Shown here: piece by piece, positions 34,942 through 35,946 of the stretch
Numbering within the stretch: the stretch's first letter is position 1
Layout of the letters: each line of letters begins with the position of its first letter
Source: Streptomyces sp. ISL-100
GTDB taxonomy: Bacteria; Actinomycetota; Actinomycetes; Streptomycetales; Streptomycetaceae
DNA: 35,946 bases
Assembly: GCF_018614615.1 (NCBI RefSeq)
Contig: NZ_JAGGOK010000023.1
Span: 1 to 35,946 of the forward strand
Direction of reading: 5' to 3'
The notes under the pieces: generated by a model
Database searches by the model: none
What the model was told of the DNA's origin: nothing
What the model saw: the letters and a program-made list of their open reading frames with translations, nothing else
Made by a program: the position numbers and the translations under genes

Positions 34942-34958
34942 CAAAAGGGTGGGGACTC

Positions 34959-35129
34959 ATGGACTTCTTCATTGGCATTCTCTTGATCGTTTTCGGGGCG
35001 CCGCTTGTCGGCATCCTCGGCCGGGTGATCGAGAACTCCGGGAGCGAAAGCGTCGGCAAGACGATCTCCATAGGCGGGTACCTGGCCGTGCTGGGGGTTG
35101 CTGCCTGGCTGATCATCGGCAGTTTCTGA
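34959..35129 (+). CDS. Small membrane protein inside the inverted repeat
   Basis: This 56-aa protein has two hydrophobic helices (about 3-21, FFIGILLIVFGAPLVGILG, and 37-54, GGYLAVLGVAAWLIIGS) joined by a polar segment with NSGSESVGK. The ATG follows GGGTGGGG at a good distance. It is the only frame in the loop of the inverted repeat with a clear ribosome site and a protein-like composition. It resembles small holin-like or stress membrane peptides only in general form. No family is recognised. Confidence 0.55.
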   Translation: MDFFIGILLIVFGAPLVGILGRVIENSGSESVGKTISIGGYLAVLGVAAWLIIGSF

Positions 35130-35946
35130 CAACCGCCAGGCCGCAAAAAGGGGCGATGGTCGGCCGACAGTGCTCACGGCCTGCGGATCGTAGAGGAGCG
35201 TTTCGGCTCACGTCGTCCCCCCGCGAGGGCGCGCCGGCCGACGCGGTCGACTGGTGTGACTGCCCGTCGGCCTGACGGCCTGACGGGGGACGGGCGCGGA
35301 CTTGGGGCGGCCGAGACGTTCGTCCCTCTCGGCGGGGTCTGGGGTCAAGCGGCTGCCCGAACTCGTGGCCTTGGTGGGGTTCGGTCGTCGCGGTCGTGTC
35401 GCTTCCGGTCATCACGGGAGCGTTTGGGCCCACGGCGGCGCCGTACGGGCCGCGAGGGTGGTGCTTCGGTGTTGGGTGCGCCGCCCCCACTTGCATCAGC
35501 AACGTGTTGGAAGCTAGACCGGTCGCCGGGCGGGGCGGACGCCGAACTTGCCCGAGTCTCCCCATTGAACTGTCGCGCCCGACCCGAGCGGACATGTGTT
35601 CGCAGGTCGACCCGGAACGGCCGGTTGTCTGCCTACGTGGGTGCGCGTGTGCGTGGGAATTGGAATGGCGCGCCAATGGCCGTTGCCGCAGTCGCTGAGG
35701 CTGGGGCCGAGCCGTCCCCGAGGCCTCATGCGCCCCACTCACCGGGCCCGTCGCCCGGCAGCGGTGATCGGCCGCTTGCCGGGCCTTTCCCGTGGGCTCC
35801 CTCCGGGGGCCGCCCCCCTTAAGCATTGCGGCGGAGGTTCGGCGGTCAAGGGTGGAGCGGAGCGGAATCGCCGTAGGCGACGCGACGTAGGAGCGCCCTT
35901 GAGGGGCGGGCCTCCGCCGCCAACTTTGGTAAAGGCGGCCCCCACA
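35130..35946. other. Gene-free right end of the window
   Basis: About 800 bases with no convincing gene. The first part (35130-35490) shows only GC-rich non-coding sequence with CGGCCTGACGG direct repeats near 35266-35285. The rest is the right arm of the inverted repeat. Long frames here are Arg/Pro/Ala-rich shadows. Confidence 0.55.
35494..35902 (-). repeat. Right arm of the large imperfect inverted repeat
   Basis: This arm is the inverse partner of 34020-34432, with the same block order and spacing (for example 23 bases between the two inner blocks on both sides and 105 versus 106 between the next pair). The arm may extend past the window edge; no further match was seen left of 34020. Confidence 0.8.

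Larger units (their letters stand above)
33849..34958. other. Gene-poor GC-rich region containing left inverted-repeat arm
   Basis: About 1.1 kb with no convincing gene. Long open frames here are Pro/Arg/Gly-rich, lack ribosome sites and overlap on both strands, as expected from high GC. It contains a short palindrome (TCAAGGG 34020-34026 with CCCTTGA 34068-34074) and the left arm of a large inverted repeat. Further right, 34620-34960 is slightly less GC-rich and contains a CATCC/GGATG mini-hairpin with a T loop (34668-34683). Confidence 0.6.

Noticed and set aside
35113..35826. 237-aa minus-strand frame
   Set aside because: Mostly the right arm of the inverted repeat; similarity to translated left-arm frames reflects the DNA repeat, not a protein family.

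Overview
This window is chromosomal DNA from a Streptomyces or very close relative. The sequence is very GC-rich with G/C-dominated third codon positions. GTG and TTG starts are common, and long GC-rich hairpins serve as terminators. The gene order (CBS, SGNH hydrolase, thiolase, Bax inhibitor-1, bldA, ABC pair, cfa, ndh, ppx/DUF501/ftsB/eno, two Rpf-like proteins, P450, mazG, SurA-like lipoprotein) matches my memory of the Streptomyces coelicolor core around SCO3077-SCO3102. That comparison was not checked by a search.

Left part (1-5740): a GT2/GtrA membrane pair, a SurA-N lipoprotein and MazG run forward. They converge on an SMI1/KNR4-type gene. Next come a Nudix hydrolase and an XRE/DUF5919-like regulator on the minus strand, divergent from a 71-aa protein coupled to a 30-aa peptide. 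The regulator carries a rare TTA codon.

Core block (5880-17880): a cytochrome P450, two secreted Rpf-type muralytic proteins with LysM tails, enolase, FtsB/DivIC, DUF501, Ppx/GppA, NDH-2, a cyclopropane-fatty-acid-synthase-like methyltransferase and a secreted PLD-fold protein. The second Rpf gene sits behind a c-di-AMP (ydaO-type) riboswitch. A near-consensus Rex operator lies upstream of ndh. A MacB/FtsX-type ABC transporter faces this block.

Middle (21250-26130): a tRNA-Leu with anticodon UAA, i.e. bldA, the tRNA needed to read UUA codons and a known developmental switch. Directly downstream is a three-gene oxidative operon (P450, CrtI-like FAD oxidoreductase, MDR-type NADP reductase). 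Its first two genes each contain one TTA codon, so bldA sits next to genes that should depend on it. The P450 also lacks the usual acid-alcohol pair in its I-helix. I rate this the most interesting neighbourhood in the window.

Right part (26130-33850): a Bax-inhibitor-1 membrane protein, a DUF4287-like small protein, two conserved hypotheticals, a thiolase, an SGNH hydrolase divergent from cystathionine beta-synthase, and a small membrane protein.

Right edge (33850-35946): a gene-poor stretch built around a colinear imperfect inverted repeat. Its arms are about 410 and 410 bp (34020-34432 and 35494-35902) and enclose about 1.06 kb with a single plausible gene, a 56-aa membrane protein preceded by a perfect 8-bp palindrome. 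I see no transposase, integrase, rRNA or CRISPR array anywhere.
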